A DNA stretch of 63,075 nt from the NCBI GenBank assembly GCA_902774055.1, contig CACYGX010000018.1, positions 1,666 to 64,740 on the forward strand. Reading direction: 5' to 3'. Shown one piece after another: positions 1 to 8,373 of this stretch; within the stretch, counting starts at the first letter, position 1, and every line of letters starts with the position of its first letter. Source of the DNA: an uncultured Bacteroidales bacterium. Its GTDB lineage: Bacteria > Bacteroidota > Bacteroidia > Bacteroidales > Muribaculaceae. A program made the translations under genes and the position numbers. The notes under the pieces are model-generated. The model was not told the DNA's origin, did not search any database, and saw only the letters and a list, made by a program, of their open reading frames with translations.

Positions 1-1179
1 ATGCCTGATGTAGTTACGTTGCTTGATATTGCTGCGCACGAGCAGTAACAACGCTATCAGGATGATAGCAGTAATGAGACACACCATGAGCAGCAACTGA
101 TGAGCTCGCTCGTGCTTTGCCTGAATCTGCGCCACCTGCTCATTGACACGGCTCATCTCGTCCAGAAAACGTGACTTCTCCAGCATCTCGGCATGACTCT
201 TGTGAATGAACTCATCCCTTGCCTTCAGGTACTTGTAGTCAAGTTGTTCAGCCATTTGACGGTTTCCCATACCAACATAGACTTGAGCCATAGCCTTATA
301 ATTGTCAATCAACTCACTCTGCATGCCATGATTAATGGCAATCTGTTTAACTTGCTGCAGGCAAGAAATAGCTTCTTCATATCGATGCATGACGGCAAGA
401 ACAGCAGCCTTCTGCTGCATGGCCTTGATAATGCACTGCTGACGGTTGGTCGTGACATTCTGTGCCTCACTGAGCATCTTGTCATAGTAATTGAGGGCCT
501 GCTGATATTGGCCAGCCTGGAAGGCCTCAGTGGCTTGGCAGAACATACGCGTGCATTGCCACATCTCCACGCTGTCGCTCAACTGCAAACCCTTGAAACG
601 GGCCAAATCTGGTGCAATGAGTTCAGCTTCGCCTTTATCGTGTATCATGTCCAGCATGTTATAGATGCTGGTCACAGCCACATTCCACTCTCCAGACTTG
701 ACGGCGACGTCAAAGGCTAACCTAGTATTGTCCAACACCTCAGTCGAGAGAGTTTCATCCGAGACTAATCTATTGCGGCTATCAAGAATCGAGGCCATGT
801 TCATATAGACATACGCCAGATTATTGTTAAAACCATATTGCCTTGACAGCTCCATTGAGCGCTTTACGTTCTCATAGGCCTTCTGATAGTCATAGTAGTA
901 AGCCGCATAGATGTAGCCGATATTGTTAAGTGCCCTGGCAATATGATACATCTCTTTGCTGTCCAGACCATTATGCTGGGCGCGGTTGGCAACGATACTA
1001 TAGCATACTATGGCGCTATCAGCCCATCCCTTGTTCTGCAAGAAGTCCTGGCCGCGGTGCATCAATTCTTCAGTGGACAAACGTGCCAAACAATTGTACT
1101 GGTTGACGTTATAGGCATGGGCTCCCCAGGCGCTAACCCAAACCAGGAGCATTAACAGTATGGCATATAGTTGCTTCAT
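1..1179 (-). CDS. TPR-repeat membrane protein, partial (C-terminus beyond window)
   Basis: The gene is read from an ATG at 1177-1179 and stays open to the window edge, so at least 393 residues are present and the 3' part is missing. An N-terminal signal peptide (MKQLYAILLMLLVWVSAWGA) is followed by a helical TPR-like region rich in A/Y/L positions. A single membrane segment (about residues 360-382, LLLMVCLITAIILIALLLLV) comes next, then basic residues RSNIKQRN at the edge. In Bacteroidales this architecture usually continues into a cytoplasmic histidine kinase or an HTH output domain, so a TPR-type signalling protein is inferred. The output domain cannot be seen, so kinase and DNA-binding regulator cannot be told apart. 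Confidence 0.75.
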   Translation of the reverse strand, partial: MKQLYAILLMLLVWVSAWGAHAYNVNQYNCLARLSTEELMHRGQDFLQNKGWADSAIVCYSIVANRAQHNGLDSKEMYHIARALNNIGYIYAAYYYDYQKAYENVKRSMELSRQYGFNNNLAYVYMNMASILDSRNRLVSDETLSTEVLDNTRLAFDVAVKSGEWNVAVTSIYNMLDMIHDKGEAELIAPDLARFKGLQLSDSVEMWQCTRMFCQATEAFQAGQYQQALNYYDKMLSEAQNVTTNRQQCIIKAMQQKAAVLAVMHRYEEAISCLQQVKQIAINHGMQSELIDNYKAMAQVYVGMGNRQMAEQLDYKYLKARDEFIHKSHAEMLEKSRFLDEMSRVNEQVAQIQAKHERAHQLLLMVCLITAIILIALLLLVRSNIKQRNYIRH

Positions 1180-1275
1180 GTTTTGATTTACTATCGAGAG
1201 TTAACTAACGATTACATGAGCAATTATACGCTCACTTCTATCATTGTTGTTCATTATAACAGCTCATTGATGTTA

Positions 1276-1283
1276 CAAAGGTA
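1276..1283 (-). promoter_or_regulatory. Promoter -7 element of the TPR gene
   Basis: TACCTTTG on the minus strand matches the Bacteroidetes -7 consensus TAnnTTTG and lies about 97 bp before the TPR start codon. No good -33 TTTG is seen. Apart from this element and the terminator at 1447-1477, the gap 1180-1499 shows nothing recognisable. Confidence 0.4.
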
Positions 1284-1446
1284 ATATTTAATGTAAGAAC
1301 AGCATGAAATCAAGAGAGAATCCTTTTGAATTAATTGTTTCTGATAGGTTTAACATCTCTGTGTTCTTATCATAACAAGTATGTCAATCAAGCATCGGGA
1401 TGTTTTTGGGAGGTGCGGAAATGACTCCTGTCAGGTGCAGTTGAAG

Positions 1447-1477
1447 ACAAAACCCGCTGAATTCCAGCGGGTTTTGT
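1447..1477 (-). terminator. Rho-independent type hairpin after the DUF1573 gene
   Basis: This is a perfect 13-bp stem, ACAAAACCCGCTG with CAGCGGGTTTTGT, around a 5-nt loop. It lies 22 bp downstream of the stop codon at 1500. A/T pairs at the stem base supply the U-rich side in either direction. Confidence 0.75.
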
Positions 1478-1499
1478 GGGCTGATTTCAGGGCCAAGGG

Positions 1500-2111
1500 T
1501 TACTTGATCATGACGTCGAGGGTGATTACTAGTTGCTGTTGCTTGCCTTGGTCGGTTGTAGTGACTGTGTATGGGATGTGTTGCAGGCCGGTTGGGGTCT
1601 TTTTGTCGGGCGTGTAGGTGATGGTCAGGGATTCGGTGCGGTCGTTCTCGTCGCGATGCAGGACGGCCACGCTTCTTTCCTTGGTCTCACCGGGATGCAT
1701 CACGCCCAGGTCAAAACGGTCGGTCGAGAGGCGCAGGTTGTCGCTCACGGCGACAGGATAGCGTTTCATGAGCGTTTCTTCGCTCAGGATGCTGTTTCCC
1801 GTCATCGACAGTTTCACGCGCTTGCGCTCGGTGCCATAGACTACCGTACCATTCACGTTAAACTCGCCCCCACGGCCCATCGGGTTGAACCGCAGCGTCA
1901 CACGTGATGAGTCGCCAGGTTGCACCTGTGCATACCTGTCGAACTCGATGGTCGTGCACTCACAGGACGTGTATCCTTGCTGCAAGGTGACAGCCTCTGC
2001 CCCGTCGTTGCGCAGCCAGAAGGTGTGTTCCTGCACACCTCCTGTCTCCTGGATGGTTCCTAGCGAGGCGGTAGCGAGTCCAATGACCACAAGTGTATCA
2101 GCAATTAGCAT
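1500..2111 (-). CDS. DUF1573-family secreted protein
   Basis: The 203-residue protein has a short hydrophobic N-terminus (LIADTLVVIGLATASLG) that may be a signal sequence. It carries the DUF1573 signature: a statement of backbone β-sandwich (HTFWLRNDGAEAVTLQQ) followed by the cysteine pair in GYTSCECTT, then RVTLRFNPMGRGGEFN. DUF1573 proteins are periplasmic or surface immunoglobulin-like proteins of unknown function, common in Bacteroidetes. The start at 2111 directly abuts a heptad repeat tract that fills the gap to the GH32 gene. A start slightly inside the ORF is possible because the N-terminus is short for a signal peptide. Confidence 0.75.
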   Translation of the reverse strand: MLIADTLVVIGLATASLGTIQETGGVQEHTFWLRNDGAEAVTLQQGYTSCECTTIEFDRYAQVQPGDSSRVTLRFNPMGRGGEFNVNGTVVYGTERKRVKLSMTGNSILSEETLMKRYPVAVSDNLRLSTDRFDLGVMHPGETKERSVAVLHRDENDRTESLTITYTPDKKTPTGLQHIPYTVTTTDQGKQQQLVITLDVMIK

Positions 2112-2112
2112 A

Positions 2113-2226
2113 GTCTTTAGTTTTTAGTCCTTAGTTCTTAGTTCTTAGTTTTTAGTCCCTAGTCCTTAGTTCTTAGTTCTTAGTTTTTAGTCCTTAGTTT
2201 TTAGTCCTTAGTCTTTAGTCTTTAGT
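2113..2226. repeat. TTAGTYY heptad tandem repeat tract
   Basis: The whole gap between the GH32 stop and the DUF1573 start is made of degenerate 7-bp units (TTAGTCC, TTAGTTC, TTAGTTT), about 16 in a row. A higher-order block (CCTTAGTTCTTAGTTCTTAG) occurs twice. It contains no stop-codon-free coding frame of note. It resembles slippage-prone simple repeats, not a CRISPR array, since there are no unique spacers. Confidence 0.85.
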
Positions 2227-2235
2227 TGGGTGTGA

Positions 2236-4605
2236 TTAACTTAGGATAATATTAATCACTGCATTCACGTCGGCAATGTTCACCTCGCCATCACCATTCA
2301 CATCGGCATTTTCTGACGAACCGCCCGAGAGGATGATGTTGATCAGTGCATTCACGTCGGCAATGTTCACTTCGCCATCACCGTTCACGTCCCCCTTAAT
2401 GTCGGGGGATGAAGTAGGGTCCAGCGTCCAAGCGCTGATGCGTGCAGGCGTGGCGGCAGTGGCAAAGGCCTCGGCCTCGACTTGATTGGCATCGTTGGGG
2501 AACAGGCGAACTGAGTAGGCCCACGTGTCGTTCACAAAGATGTCGGCAATCGAACCGTCGAGATAGACGTGAAGTGTCAACGTCTCACCAGCGGCCACGC
2601 GCTTGGGCAGAGTTGCGCTATAGACACCATTGTAAACACCACCGTCGTTGGCTGTGCGAGAAAGTGTGGTCATGTCGAGGGTAAGGTTACCGTTGGCGGC
2701 ATCATAGGTCAAGGAAACCATATTGTTGCCTGACTTCAGGAAATTGAAGCCCATTTTGCCCTCTGTTACCGTGAACTCGCCCATCAACTCAATCTGGCGG
2801 CCGCTGACGGGAGCCAGCGATTCCGTGCCGTTGAGGGTTAAATTGCGAGTGACAGCAGTCGTGGTGCGCATGCCCGTCAGGCCGCTATAAGGCTTCTGAA
2901 CCAGCATACCATTACCATCGAGGCTAATCTCGCGGGGCAGGGAGTAGTTGTGTGCCCAGCCCATGTTGTAGTTCACATTGGTCGGCAGTTTGTCGGGCAC
3001 GATACCCAGCATGAGGGTTTTGCCATCCTTCTGATAGATGGTGGGGGAGAGCAGACCGTAACCGTCACGACTGATACCGCCCAGTTCCAGATATTGTACA
3101 CCATTACCGTCGGGGATGAACTTGCCGTCGCTGCCGATAGTGCCTACCCAGCACAGGGTGCGTACACCACTGCCCATACCCAGCGGAGTGCAAGTGAACA
3201 GCCACTTGCCGCCACCCATGTCGGTCATGTTGGGCATCTCCCAGAAGGTGCCATGCTGATTGGCATTGCCTCCCTGGAAGAAGATGGTGCCATCGTTGGT
3301 CCAATTGCCACCCTCCAGCTTGTGCAGCGTGCAGGCGCCAATACCGTTCTTGCTGGTGCCCACGATGATGTACTGCTGGCCATTAGCGGTGAAATAATAC
3401 GGGTCGCGGAAGTCGTCAGACAGTCCTGCGGGACGGCCGTTGATGATGACGCCCTGCTTGTTCCAGTCAATGAGCGAAGCATCGACGGGGTTGGCCTGGG
3501 CAATCACCGCACGGGCGTTATCTACAGCGGTATAAAGAATGCTGGGAGTACCGTTGTTGTCATAGACGCAACCGCTCCAGCAGCCCTTGATGTCATAGTT
3601 CTCGCCAGGAGCGATAGCAATGGGCTCCTCATGCCAGCTATAGAGGTTCTCGCTCGTGATGTGTCCCCAGTGCAGACGCGACATGTAGGGGCCATTGGCA
3701 TTCTTCTGGAAAAAGACATGAAACTTGCCGCCGCTGTAGGTCATGCCATGGCTCTCGTTGGTCCAGCTGCCCGAAGGCATGCCGTGGAACTGCGGGCGCC
3801 ACAGGCTCGACGCATAGCGGGCTGCAGGATAGTTGAAATCGGGCAAACCAGGGTTGGCGGGCACCAATGCTGCCACTTGATCGGCTGTCATGGCTCCGTT
3901 ATAGATGGTAATGTCGTCAATCAGGCCAACGAAAGTGTTGATCAAGAACGGGCCTGCCTTCACGTCGGTAGCATCCTTGCCGATGTAGAAATCGGCCGTA
4001 CTGTGAACGACATTGGCACGGCTCATGCGGCCAGTACCGATGGCGGCGCCGTTGAGGTACATGGTTGCAGCATTGCCAGCCTTGTCAAGCACGACGGTCA
4101 CCACACTCCACTTGCCGCGCGGCAGCTTGGTCTCACCATTGAAGGAAAAGAGGTAGCCACTCGCGTAGGCCGAGCCGAAACGGAATCGCAGGTCGCCCTG
4201 TGACGATAGTTCCAGCGCAAAGCCCTTCTTGTCCTCCAGGTTGCCAAAAATCGTCGCAAATGTTGGGGTTGTCTCGGCAACATCCAGCTGCATCATCGGG
4301 AAGGCTTCAGCAGCAAGCACAACACTGATGGTCAGCGCATCGGTGTTAAAAGTGCCCACGGGAAGGCCGGCTTTCACATAGTTGGAGTAGCCGTCGAATC
4401 TCAGGGCGTCACCGTTCAGTCCCTGAACCGTGCAGGCGGGCAGAAGAGAGGTCACCGTGTACTGGTTGTGCGACACCGATTCCTCAATCTTGTCACCACC
4501 AGTCAGCGACATGGTGTAGTGTGCAGCAACCTGCTGGGCATTGATGCCTGCCGGCAGGGCAGACACCAATGCGGTCAACAGGATTTGTCTCAGTTTCATC
4601 ATCAC
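2236..4605 (-). CDS. GH32-family fructan hydrolase with LamG-like and dockerin domains
   Basis: The 789-residue protein has a signal peptide (1-23), a LamG/concanavalin-like domain (about 45-245), a GH32 five-blade propeller (about 265-560), a C-terminal β-sandwich (about 580-730) and two dockerin-type EF-hand repeats (about 735-789, each DVNGDGEVNIADVN). GH32 landmarks are LHWGHITSENLYSWHEEPIAI, GCWSG, RDP (R400-D401-P402) and the acid/base region FWEMPN (E456). The position expected to hold the nucleophile (WMNDPNG in the family) reads WTNESHG, so Glu284 replaces Asp. The enzyme probably cleaves levan or inulin, as last gene of the SusC/SusD operon. Activity is less certain because of the nucleophile change. 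The dockerin tail is unusual for a Bacteroidales polysaccharide locus. Confidence 0.85.
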   Translation of the reverse strand: MMMKLRQILLTALVSALPAGINAQQVAAHYTMSLTGGDKIEESVSHNQYTVTSLLPACTVQGLNGDALRFDGYSNYVKAGLPVGTFNTDALTISVVLAAEAFPMMQLDVAETTPTFATIFGNLEDKKGFALELSSQGDLRFRFGSAYASGYLFSFNGETKLPRGKWSVVTVVLDKAGNAATMYLNGAAIGTGRMSRANVVHSTADFYIGKDATDVKAGPFLINTFVGLIDDITIYNGAMTADQVAALVPANPGLPDFNYPAARYASSLWRPQFHGMPSGSWTNESHGMTYSGGKFHVFFQKNANGPYMSRLHWGHITSENLYSWHEEPIAIAPGENYDIKGCWSGCVYDNNGTPSILYTAVDNARAVIAQANPVDASLIDWNKQGVIINGRPAGLSDDFRDPYYFTANGQQYIIVGTSKNGIGACTLHKLEGGNWTNDGTIFFQGGNANQHGTFWEMPNMTDMGGGKWLFTCTPLGMGSGVRTLCWVGTIGSDGKFIPDGNGVQYLELGGISRDGYGLLSPTIYQKDGKTLMLGIVPDKLPTNVNYNMGWAHNYSLPREISLDGNGMLVQKPYSGLTGMRTTTAVTRNLTLNGTESLAPVSGRQIELMGEFTVTEGKMGFNFLKSGNNMVSLTYDAANGNLTLDMTTLSRTANDGGVYNGVYSATLPKRVAAGETLTLHVYLDGSIADIFVNDTWAYSVRLFPNDANQVEAEAFATAATPARISAWTLDPTSSPDIKGDVNGDGEVNIADVNALINIILSGGSSENADVNGDGEVNIADVNAVINIILS

Positions 4606-4607
4606 GA

Positions 4608-6596
4608 TTATTTCAGGTAACTGATGCAGTTACCGGTGAATTTCTCAAGCTGTGACTGGCAGGAGTTGCTGCCACCGATGTTCCACTCATAGGCTGCCAG
4701 ACCTACGGCCAGGATACGGCCGGGATAGGCAGTGGTGGGAGCAAAGTCGATGATACCGGCGCAGCAGTAATCTACCACGTGGTTCCAGGTACCCAGCACG
4801 GTCGAGTTGGTCAGGTCTTCCCAAGCCTTCACGACGTTGGGATTGGGAGCGAGGCCATAGGCATTGAGGTCCCACATGCAGTTGTGGTCACCCTTGATAC
4901 CAGCACCGATAAAGGTGTAGATCGAGCGCTCATACAGGCCGCTCACGAAGTCCATGCCCCAGTAGATGTCATGGCCGCTGTGGTCATAGATCTGGCCCTC
5001 GGCATTGCCGATGATGGGCTGTGAGCCCCAGATGTCGTTATTCTGGCCACCCTCGCCGCTGCCGTAGATGCCAGGAGCATAAGCCTCGGCGATGCGGCCT
5101 ACAGCCACGGTGAGCTGGGTGGCGTGGTTGGTAAGGAACAGGTTACCACCGTCGGCGGCATAGGCCTTCAGGGCCTCGATGGTAGCGGTCGATGCCAAGT
5201 CACCGGGCAGGTTCTGCCAGCCGCGGTCGATGCCGATGCGGTCACACATTACCCAGCACATGGGGTTATTCTCGATATCCAACTCGTCGATGGTAGCAGG
5301 AGTGAGGATCACACCCTTGCCCGTGTTCACATAGTTTGCCTTGAACCACTCGACGGCGCTCTTCTCGTCATCGCTGTTGCTATAGTCATTGGGCACGAGC
5401 ATGGCCACCTTCTCCTCGGCAGGAGTGCTCACATAGGTCAAGCAGTTGGCAGTGAATCGCTCCAACTGGTCCTGGCAGGAATTGTTGCCACCAATGTTCC
5501 ACTCATAGGCTGCCAAGCCCACAGCAAGGATACGACCTGCAAAGGTCGAGGTGGGATCAAAGTCGATGATACCAGCGCAGCAGTAATCCACCACGTGGTT
5601 CCAGGTACCCAGCACGTGAGAGTTGGTCAAGTCTTCCCAAGCCTTCACGACGTTGGGATTGGGAGCGAGGCCATAGGCATTGAGATCCCACATACAGTTG
5701 TGGTCACCCTTGACACCAGCACCGATAAAGGTGTAGATGCTGCGCTCATACAGGCCGCTGACGAACTTCATGCCGCGGTAGATGTCATGACCGCTGTGGT
5801 CATAGATCTGGCCCTCGGCATTGCCGATGATGGGCTGTGAGCCCCAGATGTCGTTATTCTGACCACCCTCGCCGCTGCCGTAGATTCCAGGAGCGTAAGC
5901 CTCAGCAATACGACCCACAGCCACGGTGAGCTGGGTAGCGTGGTTGGTAAGGAACAGGTTACCACCGTCGGCGGTAAAGGCCTTCAGTGCCTCGATGGTT
6001 GCTGTAGATGCCAGGTTGCCGGGCAGGTTCTGCCAGCCGCGGTCGATGCCGATGCGGTCGCACATTACCCAGCAAGCCGACTGGCTCTCGATGTCGAGGT
6101 CATCGATGGTCGAGGGGGTCAGCAGGACACCCTTGCCCGAGTTCACATAGTTGGCCTTGAACCACTCGACAGCGCTCTTCTCGTCGGCCGAGTTCTCATA
6201 GTCTTCGGGGACAAGCATGGCAACGACGTCGCCGCCCTTCTGTGCCTCATAGTCGATGTGCAGGCGCACGGTCTGTCCTTGGGAAACGCGGCCGTCACCG
6301 TAACGGGCCTTCACTGTATAGGAAACGTCGACATTGGCGGGAGCCTTCTTGATGAAGTAGCTGTCCACCACACCGTCCAGGTTGATGATATCAGCATCAT
6401 CCTTGATGATCTGGATACCGGTCTGGCCGGGCATCGTGGGATTAGTCCACTTGAGCGTCACCTGACGGCTGCCAGGAGTGTACTCGGCACGCAGGTTGGT
6501 CACTGCCTCGCTGGAGTTCATCGGTTCGAAGTCAACGTCCGAGCAGGCGGTGAAAAGCGTTAAAATGGCGATAAGACCAAAATATATCTTTTTCAT
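4608..6596 (-). CDS. Surface lipoprotein with two tandem DUF4960-like domains (probable glycan-binding protein)
   Basis: The 662-residue lipoprotein has lipobox LFTAC (Cys18). A fibronectin-like domain (about 30-115) is followed by two copies of a ~267-residue module (about 124-390 and 396-662). The copies share long identical blocks such as GGNLFLTNHATQLTVAVGRI and WDLNAYGLAPNPNVVKAWED. At DNA level they repeat with an 816-bp period, pointing to a recent duplication. Its position 2 bp before the GH32 gene and after SusD is that of a SusE/SusF-like surface glycan-binding protein. The module looks like the DUF4960 family seen next to fructan GH32 genes; that label is from memory and not verified. 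Confidence 0.7.
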   Translation of the reverse strand: MKKIYFGLIAILTLFTACSDVDFEPMNSSEAVTNLRAEYTPGSRQVTLKWTNPTMPGQTGIQIIKDDADIINLDGVVDSYFIKKAPANVDVSYTVKARYGDGRVSQGQTVRLHIDYEAQKGGDVVAMLVPEDYENSADEKSAVEWFKANYVNSGKGVLLTPSTIDDLDIESQSACWVMCDRIGIDRGWQNLPGNLASTATIEALKAFTADGGNLFLTNHATQLTVAVGRIAEAYAPGIYGSGEGGQNNDIWGSQPIIGNAEGQIYDHSGHDIYRGMKFVSGLYERSIYTFIGAGVKGDHNCMWDLNAYGLAPNPNVVKAWEDLTNSHVLGTWNHVVDYCCAGIIDFDPTSTFAGRILAVGLAAYEWNIGGNNSCQDQLERFTANCLTYVSTPAEEKVAMLVPNDYSNSDDEKSAVEWFKANYVNTGKGVILTPATIDELDIENNPMCWVMCDRIGIDRGWQNLPGDLASTATIEALKAYAADGGNLFLTNHATQLTVAVGRIAEAYAPGIYGSGEGGQNNDIWGSQPIIGNAEGQIYDHSGHDIYWGMDFVSGLYERSIYTFIGAGIKGDHNCMWDLNAYGLAPNPNVVKAWEDLTNSTVLGTWNHVVDYCCAGIIDFAPTTAYPGRILAVGLAAYEWNIGGSNSCQSQLEKFTGNCISYLK

Positions 6597-6613
6597 AGTG
6601 CGAAGAGTTTGCT

Positions 6614-8305
6614 TTAATATTGTTTGTAAAGTCCATTGGAATTATCAATCTCGGCCAGAGGAACAGGCAGGAAAATCTCGTTGGCGCTGACTGAACGGCC
6701 AGTGTAGTAGCTGCGCAGGGCGCTTTCCTGGGTCATGTAGGTGTTCATCGTGTTGATGAGATAGTCATTGCCCCAGCGCACGAGGTCAAACCAGCGGTTG
6801 CCTTCCAGAGCAAGCTCCAAGCGGCGCTCAAAGCGCACAGCCAGGCGGGCACGCTCCTTGGTCCAGTACAGATTGCCGTCCCAATCGGTGGGATACAGTC
6901 CAATGTAGTAATCGGCCTTAGACGGGTCGAGGTCTTGAGGCGAGTAGTTGCCGTCGATGCTGTTGGCAGCGCGCTCGCGTACCTGGTTGACTAGAGCACG
7001 GGCCTCGACGAGCATCTCGTCGGTAGCGGCATTGGTGCCCGAAGCCAACTCAATGAGGGCCTCAGCCTTCAAGAGCAGAATGTCGGCATAGCGGATGAAC
7101 ATGAAGTTCAACGAGCTGCAGCCCCAGGGCCACGATGCGAGAGCCTCCTCGGGTGCAGGCCATGCCTTCTTGTTGGAGAACTCGCCATACACATCATAAG
7201 CACGGCACCAGCCTGCAGTGTAGAGGTGGCCACGCCAAGGATAGCCGATGCGGCCCACGGTGAAGTCCAAGCGGGGGTCAAGGCAGCCATCGTAGTTCTC
7301 GGTCACGTTCACGTCATTGAAGCTGCCGTCAAGATAGGGCAGACCGTTGATGGGATCGGTTCTGAAGGCATTCACCAGGTTCTGTGAACCATAGAAGAAG
7401 TCATCGCCATTGCCATAGAGGTTGCCGTCGCTATAGGTGCAGTTCAGCAGGTTAGACCAGTTGATGTGGGCATTGTCGCTAGCGGTCGAGCACTGCAGTG
7501 CAAACACGCTCTCACTGCCGTTGTTGAAGGAAATCTTGGACAAGTCACCGAAGTTGCTGAACAGGCTGTACTGGCCACTGGAGATGACAGCGTCGGCATT
7601 GGCCCTAACGCCCTCCCAGTCGCTGGTAAAGGCACACACCTTAGCCAGGATGGCCTGGGCGGTCGTGCGGGTGATGCGGCCTGCGGGGCTCTTGGCTGCG
7701 GGCAGCACCTCGATAGCTTCGTTCAAGTCACGCTTGATAAATGAGAAGATCTCCTCGCGGGTGAACTCATCGTTGGTCTTGGTGTTCACGTCATCGCTCT
7801 CGATAAAGTAGGGGATGCGGTTGAAGATGCGGATGAGGTCAAAATAGTACCATGCACGCAGGGTCTTCAACTCGCCCATCAGCTGGGCGGCATTGCTCAC
7901 GCTGCTGGCCGACTTCAAGGCGTTCATCGCATTGTGTACACGCGAGATGGCGTAGTAGTTGTTCTGCCACTTGTTCAGGCAGGAAACGTTGTCTGAATTG
8001 ATCTCAGAAACCTCCAGCAGGTGGATGTTCTCCTCCATACCAGTGCCGCCGCCACCCTTATAGGCATCGTCGCTGCGCACGTCAAAAATCCAGTTAGTGG
8101 ACGGTCCGGCAAAAGCCTCGTTGTTGCCATAGAAGTGTGCCTCCAGGCCAGCGTAGGCCGAAGCCATCAGGCCTTCTACCGAGTTGTCGTCAATCTGCTC
8201 GCTGGTGAACTGTCCCTGGGGATGGGTATCGAGCATATCATCACAGGAAGTGAAAACACCCAAGATGCAGACTGCAAAAATCAGTTGATATATTGTCGTT
8301 TTCAT
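6614..8305 (-). CDS. SusD/RagB-family nutrient-binding outer membrane lipoprotein
   Basis: The 563-residue protein has an N-terminal lipoprotein signal ending in VFTSC (Cys20). The SusD N-terminal TPR-like scaffold follows (VEGLMASAYAGLE, LMGELKTLRAWYYFDLIRIFNRIPYF). The C-terminal RagB motif ARLAVRFERRLELALEGNRWFDLVRWG and the closing ANEIFLPVPLAEIDNSNGL are typical. SusD proteins cap the SusC barrel and bind oligosaccharide at the cell surface. It lies between susC and the duplicated surface lipoprotein with short gaps (17 and 68 bp), consistent with one operon. The ligand is inferred to be a fructan from the neighbouring GH32 gene. Confidence 0.95.
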   Translation of the reverse strand: MKTTIYQLIFAVCILGVFTSCDDMLDTHPQGQFTSEQIDDNSVEGLMASAYAGLEAHFYGNNEAFAGPSTNWIFDVRSDDAYKGGGGTGMEENIHLLEVSEINSDNVSCLNKWQNNYYAISRVHNAMNALKSASSVSNAAQLMGELKTLRAWYYFDLIRIFNRIPYFIESDDVNTKTNDEFTREEIFSFIKRDLNEAIEVLPAAKSPAGRITRTTAQAILAKVCAFTSDWEGVRANADAVISSGQYSLFSNFGDLSKISFNNGSESVFALQCSTASDNAHINWSNLLNCTYSDGNLYGNGDDFFYGSQNLVNAFRTDPINGLPYLDGSFNDVNVTENYDGCLDPRLDFTVGRIGYPWRGHLYTAGWCRAYDVYGEFSNKKAWPAPEEALASWPWGCSSLNFMFIRYADILLLKAEALIELASGTNAATDEMLVEARALVNQVRERAANSIDGNYSPQDLDPSKADYYIGLYPTDWDGNLYWTKERARLAVRFERRLELALEGNRWFDLVRWGNDYLINTMNTYMTQESALRSYYTGRSVSANEIFLPVPLAEIDNSNGLYKQY

Positions 8306-8373
8306 TGTCTTTTAAGTTATTTAGTTATCGAGTAAAAACTATTAACTATTCTCTATAAACTATTAACTCTGCT

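Noticed and set aside
2113-2226. Possible CRISPR-like array
   Set aside because: The units are 7 bp without spacers; no cas genes are in the window.
2950-4203. 417-codon plus-strand frame opposite the GH32 gene
   Set aside because: Antisense shadow; GH32 motifs are read on the minus strand.
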